Assembly: GCA_963762525.1 (NCBI GenBank)
Contig: CAVXKT010000003.1
Coordinates: 744,001 to 808,000 of the forward strand
Source of the DNA: DATFDN01 sp963762525
GTDB taxonomy: Bacteria > Pseudomonadota > Alphaproteobacteria > Acetobacterales > Acetobacteraceae
DNA: 64,000 nucleotides
Direction of reading: 5' to 3'
The position numbers and the translations under genes are program-made. Shown piece after piece: positions 18,131 to 28,669 of this stretch (within the stretch, counting starts at the first letter, position 1; each line of letters begins with the position of its first letter). A model generated the notes under the pieces. It searched no databases. It was not told the DNA's origin and saw only the letters and a program-made list of their open reading frames with translations.

Positions 18131-19608
18131 TCGACATCGCGCATACCGCTCTCGGCGATCTCGCCGGCGAACCGGGCGACGGGCGTCGTCGCCTTCCGTG
18201 CGGTGCCCTTCGCGGCGCCTCCGATCGGCGCGCTCCGCTTCGCGCCGACGCAGCCGCCGGCGGCGTGGACGGGGCTGCGCAATGCGCGCCGGCACGGCCC
18301 GATTGCGCCGCAGCCGCCCTCGCGGCTGCGCGCCGCGATGGGCGACTTCACCCGCCCGCAGGACGAGGATTGCCTGACGCTGACCATCACCACACCGAGC
18401 GCCGACGATGCCCGCCGGCCGGTGCTCGTGTGGCTGCATGGCGGCGCCTGGCTGAGCGGCGCCGGATCGCTCGACTGGTATGACGGCGCGGCCCTCGCGC
18501 GCGCCGGCGATGCGGTGGTCGTCGGCGTGAACTACCGGTTGGGGCCGCTCGGCTTCCTGTGCTGGCCGGGTCTCGCCGACGGCCTGATGGGCCTGCGCGA
18601 CATCGCAGCGGCGCTGCGTTTCGTGCGCGACCATATCGCGGCCTTCGGCGGCGATCCGGCGAACGTGACCGTCATGGGCCAGTCCGCCGGGGGTGCCGCC
18701 ATCCTGCGGCTGCTCGCGATGGGGGAAGCGCGCGGGCTGTTCCGCCGCGCCATCGTCCAGAGCGGACCGCCACGGGGAGGCCCGCCGACCGAAGAGGCGA
18801 ACCGGCGGGCACGGCGGCTCATGCGGTTGCTGGACATCGATCCGGCCTCGCCTGGTGCCGCCGATCGGCTGCGCGCCGCGCCCGCCGCGCCGCTGGTGGC
18901 GGCGCAGCTGCAGATCGCCCGCGAGAATGCGCGCTTCGCCGAGGTTGAGCCGGCCTTTCCGCCGGTGTTCGACGATTTCGCCGGCGTCGGGGCGTTTTCG
19001 GATCGCGTGGCGCGCGCCTGCGCCGAGCAGGATGTGGACATGCTGATCGGCACCACGCGCGAGGAGATGCACGCATTCGTCGTCGCCGATCCCGCGATGT
19101 CCGATCCGGATCCCGAGAAGGTGGCCGAGCGGTTCGCCGCCCTCGCCGGGTCAGCGCCGATAGCGTCGCCGCGTATCGCCGGCGGCGGCCGGGCGCCGAT
19201 TTGCGCGATCTGCTCGCCGATCTGTTGACCGACCACCGCTTTCTGTTTCCCGCGATCACCCTGGCCGAGCGGATTGCGGCGGCGGGGCGACGCGTCTGGC
19301 TGTACCAGTTCGACTGGGCGCCGGCGGAATCGCCCTGGCGTGCCTGCCACTGCATCGACCTGCCCTTCGTGTTCGGAACCATGCCGGCCTGGAACGCGCC
19401 GATGCTGGCCGGCGCCCGGAAGGCGCAGTGCCGCGATCTCGCCGCGGCGATGATGCGCGCGTGGACGACGTTCGCCCGCGACGGGACGCCGGGGGATTGG
19501 CCCCGCTACGACGCCGCGCGGCGGCGCACGATGCGCTTCGCCGAGATCATCGGCGTCGCCGGCGATCCGGGCGGCGTCGAGGAGCGCATGGCGGTCCGTT
19601 CCGGTTAG
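18127..19608 (+). CDS. type B carboxylesterase (frame-broken)
   Basis: About 490 residues of the cholinesterase-like carboxylesterase family, without a signal peptide, so cytoplasmic. Visible blocks: oxyanion hole WLHGGAWLSGAG, DGAALARAGDAVVVGVNYRLGPLGF, nucleophile elbow GQSAGGAAILRLL (Ser), and catalytic His region CHCIDLPFVFGT. The first 15 codons from ATG 18127 (MIDIAHTALGDLAGE) are in a different frame from the body (VVAFRAVPFAAPPIG), and a second change lies near 19150. The gene overlaps the MFS stop by four bases. It would cleave carboxylic esters; relatives include p-nitrobenzyl esterase. The 3' end replaces part of a PIN toxin gene on the other strand. Confidence 0.85.
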
Positions 19609-19617
19609 CCGGGTGCT

Positions 19618-19737
19618 ACCCGCCCCTTGCAGCAGCCGTTCGGCCGCGGCGGGTGCGGCCTGAGGACGCCATTCGGCGCCGCCATCCATGCTGTACACGA
19701 GAATGTTCGTGTCCACCGTAAACCGCTCACCGCTCAT
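19618..19737 (-). pseudogene. PIN-domain toxin, truncated after 40 codons
   Basis: Starts MSGERFTVDTNILVYSMDGG, a clear PIN-domain N-terminus with the first catalytic Asp in VDTN, and stays recognisable to about AAERLLQGAG. Beyond that the frame runs antisense into the carboxylesterase and no longer resembles the family. The remaining catalytic acidic residues are gone. Its ATG overlaps the last codons of the intact antitoxin gene upstream, as in a normal Phd/VapC operon. The toxin has therefore been cut off at its 3' side and should be inactive. Confidence 0.7.
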
Positions 19738-19975
19738 GCAGCTTTGTCCGTTCCTCCGGCGTGAGGGGGCCGGCGTTGAGCGTCCAGGAGCGCGCCCTGG
19801 TGCGCGCGAGCGCCGCTTGCTGTTTCGACGTCAGGACGCGCGTGCCGGAAACCGGCACCAGCCGCGCCACCGGCTTGCCGTTGCGGGTAATAACAAACTC
19901 CTCACCCGCTTCGACCGCGCGCACGCAACGGGCAAACTGCTGGTTGGCCTCGCGCAAAGCGATGGTCCTGGTCAT
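19727..19975 (-). CDS. Phd/YefM-family antitoxin (orphan)
   Basis: 82 residues from ATG 19975: MTRTIALREANQQFARCVRA, then AGEEFVITRNGKPVARLVPV. This is the Phd/YefM fold: an N-terminal DNA-binding half followed by the conserved hydrophobic-GKPVA block and a flexible toxin-binding tail. An ATG four codons upstream (19987) is possible. The gene looks intact, but its partner toxin at 19618-19737 is truncated, so it is now probably only a small DNA-binding repressor or a remnant. Confidence 0.85.
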   Translation of the reverse strand: MTRTIALREANQQFARCVRAVEAGEEFVITRNGKPVARLVPVSGTRVLTSKQQAALARTRARSWTLNAGPLTPEERTKLHER

Positions 19976-20022
19976 TCGCGCCTCCATGTAGCACGTATAA
20001 TCGACTGCCTCGGAGAAGCCAC

Positions 20023-21157
20023 ATGGGTCCGTTCCCCCACGACGCGCCGCCGGCCGCGATCAGCGCGGAGAATCCCGCCGGCACCGACGGTTTCGGCTTC
20101 GTCGAGTATGCGCATCCGCATCCGGCCGAACTCCATGCTCTGTTTCGCACCATGGGCTTCGCGCCGGTCGCCCGACACCGAACCAGGGCGATCACGCTCT
20201 ACCGCCAGGGTGACGTGGACTACCTGGTGAACGAGGAGCCCGGCAGTCACGCCGTCAACTTCGCCGCCCGGCACGGGCCGTGCGCGCCGTCGATGGCGTT
20301 TCGCGTCGTCGATGCCACGCACGCACGGAGCCGCGCGCTCGCGCACGGCGCCGAGCCGGCCGATCCCGCCGACGGCACGGGCGCGCTCGACGTGCCCGCC
20401 ATCAAGGGCATCGGCGGATCGCTCATTTATCTGCTGGACCGCTACGGCCCGAAGGGTTCGCCGTACGAGGCGGAATTCGCCTGGACCGGTACGCCCGATC
20501 CGAAACCGGAGGGTGAAGGCCTCTATTATCTCGACCACCTCACCCATAATGTCGGGCGCGGGCGTATGGACGTGTGGACCGGCTTCTATCAGCGCATCTT
20601 CAACTTCCGCGAAATCCGCTATTTCGACATCAAGGGCGAATACACCGGCCTGTTTTCCCGCGCGCTGACCAGCCCGGACGGCAAGATCCGCATCCCTATC
20701 AACGAAAGCGCCGACGACAAGAGCCAGATCGAGGAATACCTGACGCAGTATCTGCGGCGAGGGCATCCAGCACATCGCCTGCGGCTGCCGCGACATCTAC
20801 GCGACCGTCGAGTCGCTGCGCGCTCGCGGGCTGCGGTTCATGCCCTCGCCGCCGGCCACCTACTACGAGCGCGTGGACGAGCGTGTGCCCGGCCATGGTG
20901 AGGACATGGGCCGTCTGCAGCGCAACGGCATCCTGCTGGACGGCGAGGGCGCCATCGCCTCGGGCGAGAAGGAGGGGCGGATGACCCGGATCCTGCTGCA
21001 AATCTTTTCCGCCAACGCCATCGGCCCGATCTTCTTCGAGTTCATCCAGCGCAAGGGCGACGAGGGTTTTGGCGAGGGCAATTTCCGCGCCCTGTTCGTC
21101 TCCATCGAGGAGGACCAGTTGCGGCGTGGCGTGCTGACGCGCGCCGGGGCGAAGTAG
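20023..21157 (+). CDS. hpd: 4-hydroxyphenylpyruvate dioxygenase (one frame break)
   Basis: Converts 4-hydroxyphenylpyruvate to homogentisate in tyrosine catabolism. About 377 residues with two vicinal-oxygen-chelate halves. The iron ligands are the His in YYLDHLTHNV, the His in GIQHIACGCRDIYATV and the Glu in GPIFFEFIQRKGDEGFGEGN, all in the expected C-terminal half. DDKSQIEEYL and the final FGEGNFRALF are hallmark blocks. One frame change lies near 20755, between YLTQYLRR and GIQHIA, in a short GC context. Start ATG 20023 begins MGPFPHDAPP, typical of the family. The stop lies five bases before the fahA start, forming an operon. All active-site residues are present, so the break is probably a sequencing slip. 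Confidence 0.93.
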
Positions 21158-21161
21158 CGCC

Positions 21162-22468
21162 GTGCGCGGATTGGACGAGACCCACGACCCCGCCCGGCGG
21201 AGTTGGGTGGAGAGCGCCGAGGCATCCGACTTTCCGATCCAGAATCTGCCGCTCGGCGTGTTTTCCCCACCCGGCGAGGCGCCGCGCGGCGGCGTCGCGA
21301 TCGGCGATTGCATCCTCGATCTGGCGCGACTGCACGCCGCCGAAATCCTCCGCAACAAAGCCGGGCGCGGTGCGGAAGCCGCGTCGGACCGGGCGCTGAA
21401 CGCATTTCTAGCGCTCGGCGCCGGGCCGCGCGTCGCCCTGCGCCGCGCGCTGTCGGCGCTGCTCTCCGACCCCGGGCAAGAAACGCTGCTGCGGCCGATG
21501 CTGCACGCGGCGTCCGATTGCGCGCTGCATCTACCGGCGGCAATCGGCGACTACACGGATTTCTATGTCGGCATCCATCACGCGACCAATGTCGGCAAGC
21601 AGTTTCGCCCCGACAATCCGCTGCTGCCCAACTACAAGCATATCCCCATCGGCTATCACGGTCGCGCCTCCTCGGTGCGGCCTTCGGGGGCGCCGGTCCG
21701 GCGGCCAAATGGGCAAACCAGGGCGCCGGACGCCGCCCCGATCTTCGGTCCCTGCAAGCGCCTGGATTTCGAGTTGGAGCTGGGCGTCTGGATCGGACCC
21801 GGCAACGCCCCCGGCGAGCCGATCCCGATCAGCCGCGCCGCCGATCACATCGGCGGGTTCTGCCTGCTCAACGACTGGTCGGCGCGCGACATCCAGGCGT
21901 GGGAATACCAGCCGCTCGGCCCGTTCCTGTCGAAGAGCTTCGCCACCACCGTCTCATGCTGGATGGTGACGCCCGAGGCGCTGGCGCCGTTTCGCATTCC
22001 CCAGCCGGCGCGACCGGCGGGCGATCCGCGCGCCGCTGCCTTATCTGCTCGATGCCGCCGATCAGGCCGAGGGGGCGCTCGATCTGCAACTCGAGGTGCT
22101 GCTGGTGACGCCCGGCCTGCGGGCGCGCGGCTTGCCGGCGCGGCGCCTGGCGCTATCCGGCGCGCCGCCACATGTACTGGACGGCGGCGCAGATGGTGGC
22201 GCACCACACCAGCGGCGGTTGCGACCTCCGCCCCGGCGACCTCTTCGGCACCGGCACCATCTCCGGTCCCGACGAGGCGAGCTGCGGCAGCATCCTGGAA
22301 GCGACGATGGGTGGCGCGAGGCCGATTGCGCTCGCCGGCGGCGAGACGCGCCGCTTCCTGGAAGACGGCGACGAGGTGGTGCTGCGGGCGCGCGCGAGCC
22401 GCTCCGGCTTCGCGCCCATCGGCTTCGGCGAGTGCCGCGCCGTCATCGAGCCGGCGCGCGAGGGTTAG
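21162..22468 (+). CDS. fahA: fumarylacetoacetase (frame-broken)
   Basis: Hydrolyses fumarylacetoacetate to fumarate and acetoacetate, the last step of tyrosine/homogentisate breakdown. About 435 residues. The catalytic His and metal-binding Asp lie in YTDFYVGIHHATNVGKQF. Metal ligands are in DFELELGVW and LLNDWSARDIQAWEYQPLGP. The C-terminal part has MVAHHTSGGCDLRPGDLFGT and CGSILEATMGG. GTG start at 21162. Frame changes near 22030 and 22160 divide the C-terminal third. It follows hpd after four bases. The intermediate enzyme homogentisate dioxygenase is not encoded in the window. The stop overlaps tail-to-tail with the GGDEF/EAL gene. Confidence 0.92.
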
Positions 22469-25400
22469 TCTATAATGAATCGACGAGCACCGTCTCGACG
22501 CCGCGGATTGCGATCAGGGTACTCGGCAAGCGGTTGCGGTCGCCCGAACAGATATCCCTGCGCTTCGGTGCATCCCAGCTCCCGCACGAGACGAAGTTGA
22601 TCGTGGGTTTCAATTCCCTCCGCCGTCGTCGTCATCGACAGCTTGTCGGCGAGACCGACGACCGAGCTGACGATCGCCAGACAGTCCGGCCGTACCTGCA
22701 TTTCGGTGATGAAGCTGCGGTCGATCTTGATCTTGTCGAAGGTGAAGCTTCGCAGATAGCTCAGCGATGAGTAGCCGGTCCCGAAGTCGTCAAGCACGAT
22801 CCTGATCCCGAGAGCGCGCAGACGGCGCAACAGCGAAACGGTCATCTCGTTGTCTTGCAGCAGTGCGGTCTCCGTGATCTCGAGCTCCAGCCGGGAGGGT
22901 GACAGTCCGGAGTGAGCCAGGGCCGACGTCACCGCCCCGACGATATTTCCACCCCGGAGCTGCGCCGGCGACAAGTTGATCGCGATCTTCAGCGGCTCCG
23001 GCAAAGCGGCGATATCGGTGCAGGCTTGGCGAAGAACCCAGTCGCCGATCGGGCCGATCAGCCCGATCTCCTCCGCCAGCGGAATGAATCGCGACGGCGG
23101 CACCGCCCCGAGTGTCGGATGCCGCCACCGCAACAGCGCCTCGAAACCGACGATACGATCGGTGCGGAGTTCAACCAGGGGTTGGTAGAAGACCTGAAAC
23201 TCCTGCCGGGCAAGAGCGCCCCTCAGGTCCTCCTCCATCGTCAGCCGGACGTGCAATCGGGCGCTCATGTCGCTTTCGAACACGCAGCAGCTGCCCCGTC
23301 CCGCTGGCCTTGGCCTGATACAGCGCGACGTCAGCTTGCTTCAGCAGCGTATCGGCGTTGGCGCCGGGTGCGGTGGCGGTCGCGATCCCGACGCTGACGC
23401 CGACGACGACGTTGCGCCCGAACACCTGGTAGGGCGCCGACAATGAGTTCATGACCCGCCTGGCCAGTGCCTCCGCCGCCGCGGGCAACTGCGACGAGCT
23501 GTAAAGAATCGCGAACTCGTCGCCGCCGAGGCGGGCGACGACGTCGCTCTCACGAACGCAGTTTCGCAACCGACCTCCCGCCGCCTCGAGCAGCTTGTCT
23601 CCGGCCGGATGGCCTAGCGTATCGTTCACATCCTTGAATTTGTCGAGATCGAGATAAAGCAGCGCCAGGCCGTCCTCGCCGCCCGCCAGGTTTGCCAAGC
23701 GCCTCGTCCATCCGAGCGCGGAACAGCACGCGATTGGGCAGCGAGGTCAGCGCGTCATGGTGCGCCATGAAGCGTATGCGCTGCTCCGCCCGCTGCTGCT
23801 CGGTGACATCCTCATAGGTGGCGACCCAGCCGCCGTCCGCCAGCGGCCGCTGCGAGATCGCCAGAGCGCGTCCCTTCTTCCCGGCCCGGATGAACGTTCC
23901 CGAATGCCGCGAGGCGCCCAGCATGGATTGCTCCAGGCAGAGATTCTTCGACGATGTCGGCCGTCGGTCCGCCATGACGCTCGATGGCTTCGAAGAATCT
24001 CGGAACCGGGCGCGCCGGGAGCAACCGATCCGCGAACTCAGCCCGAACAGGCCGAGAAATTGTTCATTGCATACGATTACCTTGTGCTCGGCGTCGACCA
24101 TGACCAGGCCCTGCGACATGTTGTTCAGCGCGGCGTCGAACAGCACGTTTTGCGTGCGCAGCTCGCGGTCGCGCCTGGTCAGCATCTCGTTCTGCAGCTG
24201 GACCTCCGCCATCGCCTCCAGGACCCGCGCGTTCGCCGCCGCCAGTTTGGCGGACGCCTGCTTGAGCGCCGTAATGTCGGTGCGAATGCCGACGATGCCC
24301 CCCTTTGATGTCGGTCGCTCGCGGATCAGGATCCACCGCCCATCCGGCAACTCGCGTTCCAGCGCCTCGTCGCTGTTGCGACGCCATTCGATCGTTTGGC
24401 GTACGAATTCCTCTACATCGCCGGTGGCTTGCGGATATTGGCCGAGGCGCACGCCTTCACGAATGAGTTCATCGAAACGCACGCCCGGTCGCAGCGCCGG
24501 TGCACTCACCTTGTAGATGTCGCGGTACTGCTGATTACAGGTGATCAGGCGGTCGTCCTCGTCCCACATGACGAAGCCGTCGGACATCGCGTCGAGAGCG
24601 CTGTCGAGCATGTCGCGCGCTTGGCGGCGTTCCGTCTCGACCCGCTCGCGCTGCTTCAGGACCGCATAGAGGGCCAACGCGAGCGCCAGCACCAGCGTCG
24701 AGGCAACGGCGAACCCGCCCAGAAGTCGATTGCGATCGCGCTGCCAGTCGGCCAAGGCGACTTGTCGATCAAGGGCCACGGCCACGAGCGACATCGTTGT
24801 AAAGCGTCTGTCGCACGACGGCGATGATCGGGACGTCTCCCCCGGGCGCGGACCTGGCTTGAAAGGCGATGCCGTTTGCGTGCGCCGGACGGATCGGCGT
24901 CGCCGGCCGCCTGCCGATGATCCGCTCGTCTTGAGGAAAGCTGGCGAGAACCTGCCCGTCCCCGCGCTCCAGACTGATGCGCAGACCGGGGACCTTGCCC
25001 GAGGCGGAGAGCAGCTCCGTCACGAGCGGCACCGGCACTTCCGCCATGGCTTCGAACCGCCCGACCCCGATCAGAGTGATCGGCCGGGCGAAATACAGCG
25101 CCCAATCACCGGTAATGGGATTGCGCGCCGGCCCGGCAATGGTGACGGCGCCGGGATGCGACCCGGACGAGAGCATGGCCGAAGTCACGGGGAGGGAGTG
25201 ACCGCGAAAATCAGAGCGGGCTTCCGCCCAAAGCCCGCCATCGTGCCCGAGCAGCAACAGATCGCGGAACAGGAAGGTCTGGAAGTTGATCCCCCGCAGG
25301 ATCCGCGTGGCGGCATCGCGATCGACGGGTCCGTTGCCGTTTGCAGCCGCCAGCAGCTCCGGAAGGCTGACCAGGGCGCCGTCAACCTGCAGGAACTGCC

Positions 25401-25569
25401 GATTGATCGTGTTCTCGATGACCAGCGCGGCATTCTCGACGACCGTCTCCGCGGTGCGCATCGCGGTATGCTGCGTGTATCGCAACAGCAACACGGTGCC
25501 GGCCGCCAATGTCGCGAGCACCGACCCGGTTGCGGCGACCAGGGCACGGGCCAAACGCTGCCGTATCAC
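22465..25569 (-). CDS. membrane-bound PAS-GGDEF-EAL cyclic-di-GMP enzyme (frame-broken)
   Basis: About 1,030 residues. Order: TM helix (about 8-28), extracytoplasmic Cache-like sensor (VIENTINRQFLQVDGALVSL to near residue 250), second TM (LVLALALALYAVL), coiled linker, PAS (SDGFVMWDEDDRLITCNQQY), coiled coil, second PAS (SQGLVMVDAEHKVIVCNEQF), GGDEF domain with RLGGDEFAIL, then EAL domain. The EAL residues look complete: FEALLRW, INLSPAQL, EITETALL, DDFGTGYSSL, KIKIDRSF and AEGIET. Both synthesis and hydrolysis of c-di-GMP are possible. Frame changes near 24795, 24000, 23700 and 23290 fall between or inside domains. It is monocistronic, tail-to-tail with fahA. The input signal is unknown. Confidence 0.9.
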
Positions 25570-25752
25570 CGATTATCCGTAAGAAAACTAACAAGTCGGA
25601 ATTAATGCACACCACGGTTAATACGATCTTACCGTCGCCCCGGGCGCAGCGGCGGCGCGCGCCGGCGCGGTTCGATGGGCGAGAGACGCGGCATTAGCCG
25701 AGGACCGCGCCGCTAATCTCTCGTTAACCTCGCCCCTGCTACGGGGGAATGG

Positions 25753-26329
25753 GTGGTTCTGCCGAATTCGATCGGCAGCGAGACTTCGACGGGGCGTTCC
25801 GAAATGTCACCATGCAAGACGGGCACGATCATCGTGCGCCGGCCCTGCCTGTTCGATGCGCCCGGTCTTGCGGACCTGTTCGCCGAAATGCAGCGCCACT
25901 ACGAACGCCCGGTCCCCGATTCGCAAGCAGCCGCAGCGGCGGCGTTGGCGTGCAAGCCGGTCGAGAGCACGTTCGATCCGCGTGTCCTCGTCGCCGTCAT
26001 CGACGAGGCGATCGTCGGCTCGATCGTGCTCAACGTCAGCTTCCCCGCCTACGAGCTGACCCGCTCGCTTTATATCCGAGATCTTTATGTGGCCGCGGCG
26101 GCGCGGCGACGGGGCGTGGGACGGCTTCTGGTGATCGCCGCAGCGCGCCTCACGGTCGGCGAAGGCTTCTCGGCATTGGATTGGACGACCGAGGCGCGGA
26201 ATTCGGCTGCCCGCGCGCATGTACGAGGCGTGCGGCGCGCTCCGGCTCGAACGGGTCTATTATCGGCTCACCCGGGACGATCTGGACCGCTATGATGAGG
26301 ATCGCTTGCGCATTCCGGGGGAGATCTGA
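25753..26329 (+). CDS. GNAT-family N-acetyltransferase (one frame break)
   Basis: About 192 residues. The GNAT core is evident: IIVRRPCLFDAPGLADLFAE at the start, the beta-4 strand SLYIRDLYVAAAARRRGVGRLL with the acetyl-CoA pyrophosphate-binding R/Q-x-x-G-x-G/A loop, and a C-terminal NSAARAMYEACGALRLERVYY after a frame change near 26215. It would transfer an acetyl group from acetyl-CoA to an amine; the substrate is not predictable. A GTG at 25753 with GGGGGA upstream is used. ATG 25804, closer to the conserved core, is an equally plausible start. It stands alone between the GGDEF/EAL promoter region and a convergent transporter gene. Between 25570 and 25752 I see no gene. Confidence 0.8.
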
Positions 26330-26366
26330 CGCCGTCGCGAACGGGTCACGCGTTCGCCCGGCAGGA

Positions 26367-27469
26367 TCACTCCGCCTTGGCGCGGATGCCGAGCGCCGGC
26401 GCCATCGTCTGATTCCAGGCCCGAGCGCAATCGGCGCCGCAGCGTTGAACCCAACGCGGAACCACCGTCTCGAGCAGCAGGCGCTCGCGTTGTTTCTCGT
26501 CTTCCGCCCTCACCGGCACCAGCTTCATGCGCCCGCGGCGGCCCGCTTGACAGCTCGGCGATCCGGTGTCGCAGGCAAAGCCGTTCGCGGTCTCGCGATC
26601 CGCCGCCTCCCATATGTCGCGTTCCAACCCGCCGATCGCCTTGCGGAGCAGTGTCTTGCATGTCCGGCGGCAATGCTTCCCAGGCCGAGAGATTGGCGCC
26701 GAAGAACGACAGCCCCCAGCTTATGGCCATGCCGCTGATATAGTTTGTGGCGTCGGAGAGGCCGACCTCGTTGCCGCTCCATGTGCCGGTGACGGCGCAG
26801 TCGATCAGGCCGGCCCGAATCGCATGGGTCATGTCGGCGAACGGCATGAGCACGGGCGTAGCCCCGAGGGCCGCCATCATTTCGGACTGCCCGACCGAGG
26901 AGGTTCGGATGCGCCGCCCGCCCAAGATCGTTCAGGCCCGAGAACGGCTTGGTGCAGTAGATGACCTGCGCGGGATACGCATAGATCGCCAGCAGCTCGA
27001 TCCCGTATTTATCGTGAAGAACCTCGCGCAGATGCGGCCTGTAGAGGTCGACCGTCTTGCGCAGCGCCGCGAAATTCGGGTTGAGCGCCGGCAGATCGGC
27101 CGCATTGAGTTCGGGTTCATCGCCTGCGACCGCAGCCAGCAAGGCGGTCCCGAACGGGACCACCCCCAGCCGGATCAATTGCAGCATTTCCGGGCCGGGC
27201 AAGCCGCTTCGATCGAACGGATGAATTTCCGCGCGAATCCGACCGTTCGAGAGTTCCTCGATGCGATTCGTCCAGAACGGCTTTTCCAGCTGTTCGTATT
27301 GGCTGACGCCCGCGAGTCCGCCGACGACGTCGAGATGCACCGCCTCCTCGGCTCGTGCGCCGCCGGCCGGTAGCGGGAGCAGCGCCGCCGCGATCACGGC
27401 GGCGGCGAAGAACGCGCCCCCCGAAATGGCCCGCACCCGGGGGCGGCGCCGGTTCTCAGCCCATCGCAT
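26367..27469 (-). CDS. TRAP transporter periplasmic substrate-binding protein, DctP-like (frame-broken)
   Basis: About 367 residues from ATG 27469, which has AGAGG eight bases upstream. Signal peptide: a hydrophobic AFFAAAVIAAALLPL ending GGARAEE. The mature part has PFWTNRIEELSNGRI, GVVPFGTALLA, the helix-strand region YGIELLAIYAYPAQVIYC, then after a frame change near 26915 QSEMMAALGATPVLMPFADM and LIDCAVTGTWSG, and after another near 26645 a C-terminus ending QTMAPALGIRAKAE. This layout is that of DctP/TAXI-like receptors that deliver organic acids to a TRAP permease. No DctQ or DctM gene is adjacent, so it is an orphan receptor. An upstream in-frame start (27550) lacks a ribosome-binding site. 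Confidence 0.8.
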
Positions 27470-27628
27470 CCCCGACCTCTTGATGAACCCGATGCCCGAA
27501 CTCGCCGATCGCGCGGTTGATTCGTTGTGGATATCGTAACGCATCTTCATTCAGCTTGTCAAATTTGTTCCGGATAAGCTACTTTCATCCCCGGGCGGGC
27601 GGCGCGTCCGGAACGGAGCACGGCGAGC

Positions 27629-28585
27629 ATGATCGGCGACAGGCGGTCCAAGCTGATCGGTCTGGGTTGCCTGCTGGTTACGGCTTGCGGGTGGGGTTGC
27701 AATTGGCCCGCCACCAAGCTCCTGCTCCTGCAATGTCCGCCGCTGTTCGCACGCGGCGTCTGCGGCGTGGTCGCAGGTCTGGCGCTCGCGGCGCTTGCGC
27801 TTTCCCGGGGCGAAGCTCTGTTCGTGCCGCGCCACCTTCGCTGGCGGCTGATACGCGCCGCCGTGCTCAACGTGACCGCCTGGATGGGGCTCACGACGGT
27901 CTCGCTGCTGTGGCTGCACGCCGGCGAGGCGGCGACGCTCGCCTACACCATGCCGGTCTGGGCGGCGCTCCTGGCGTGGCCGGTATTGGGCGAGCGGCTC
28001 GGGCCACGAAGGATGCTGGCGCTCGCGCTCGGCTTGGGCGGTGTCGCGGTCCTCTTCACCGGCAGCGACCTGGCGATGACGACGGACCGATTGCCCGGCG
28101 TCGTCGCGGCGCTGGCCGGGGCGTTGCTGTTCGCTCTCGGCACCGTGCTGTCGAAGCGGCTGCCGATCGACATGGCGCCGACGGCGTTGACGGCGTGGCA
28201 AGTGGGTCTCGGCTGTCTGCCGCTGTTGGCCGCCGGCTGCATCTTCGAGCGCCCCGATCTCCTCCATCTGCCGTTATTCGGCTGGGCCGCGCTGGCTTAC
28301 ACGGCCATTGCCTCGCTGGGACTGTGTTATCTGGCCTGGTTTGCGGCGCTACGGCGGCTCAGCGCCGGCACTGCGGCGATCGGCACGCTGCTCACGCCGG
28401 TCATCGGCGTGACGGCTTCGTGCATCGCTCTCGGCGAGCCGTTCGCGCTGCCGCAGATCGCCGCCCTGGCCCTCGTCGTCGGCGGGATCGTCTTTGCGGT
28501 GCGGGAGAGTGCCACCGCGATCCGTCTTCGCCCCCGATTCGCCGTGCCGGCCGCAACGCTCGCTCCCGAATCGGTCGCCCGCTAA
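27629..28585 (+). CDS. EamA-family (DMT superfamily) transporter
   Basis: An intact 318-residue protein with ten predicted membrane helices in two repeated five-helix EamA halves. The first half begins GLGCLLVTACGWGCNWPATK, with the conserved WG-x-N-x3-K-type pattern. The second starts around GVVAALAGALLFALGTVLSKR. The end GEPFALPQIAALALVVGGIVF is the usual final helix pair. Such proteins export amino acids, purines or other metabolites, and the substrate cannot be predicted. It is divergent from the TRAP receptor, with 159 bases between start codons, and probably monocistronic. Confidence 0.9.
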   Translation: MIGDRRSKLIGLGCLLVTACGWGCNWPATKLLLLQCPPLFARGVCGVVAGLALAALALSRGEALFVPRHLRWRLIRAAVLNVTAWMGLTTVSLLWLHAGEAATLAYTMPVWAALLAWPVLGERLGPRRMLALALGLGGVAVLFTGSDLAMTTDRLPGVVAALAGALLFALGTVLSKRLPIDMAPTALTAWQVGLGCLPLLAAGCIFERPDLLHLPLFGWAALAYTAIASLGLCYLAWFAALRRLSAGTAAIGTLLTPVIGVTASCIALGEPFALPQIAALALVVGGIVFAVRESATAIRLRPRFAVPAATLAPESVAR

Positions 28586-28669
28586 AGGCGGGCTGACGGA
28601 TGGGAGCGTCCGGAAGAACGCGTTGGACTAAAGTATCCATCGGCGAAGGCCACAGCTGACCTCGGTTGT

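Noticed and set aside
26367..27469. TRAP receptor considered as part of a full TRAP operon with the adjacent EamA gene
   Set aside because: The EamA gene is divergent and has DMT-family helices, not DctM/DctQ features. No TRAP permease is present.
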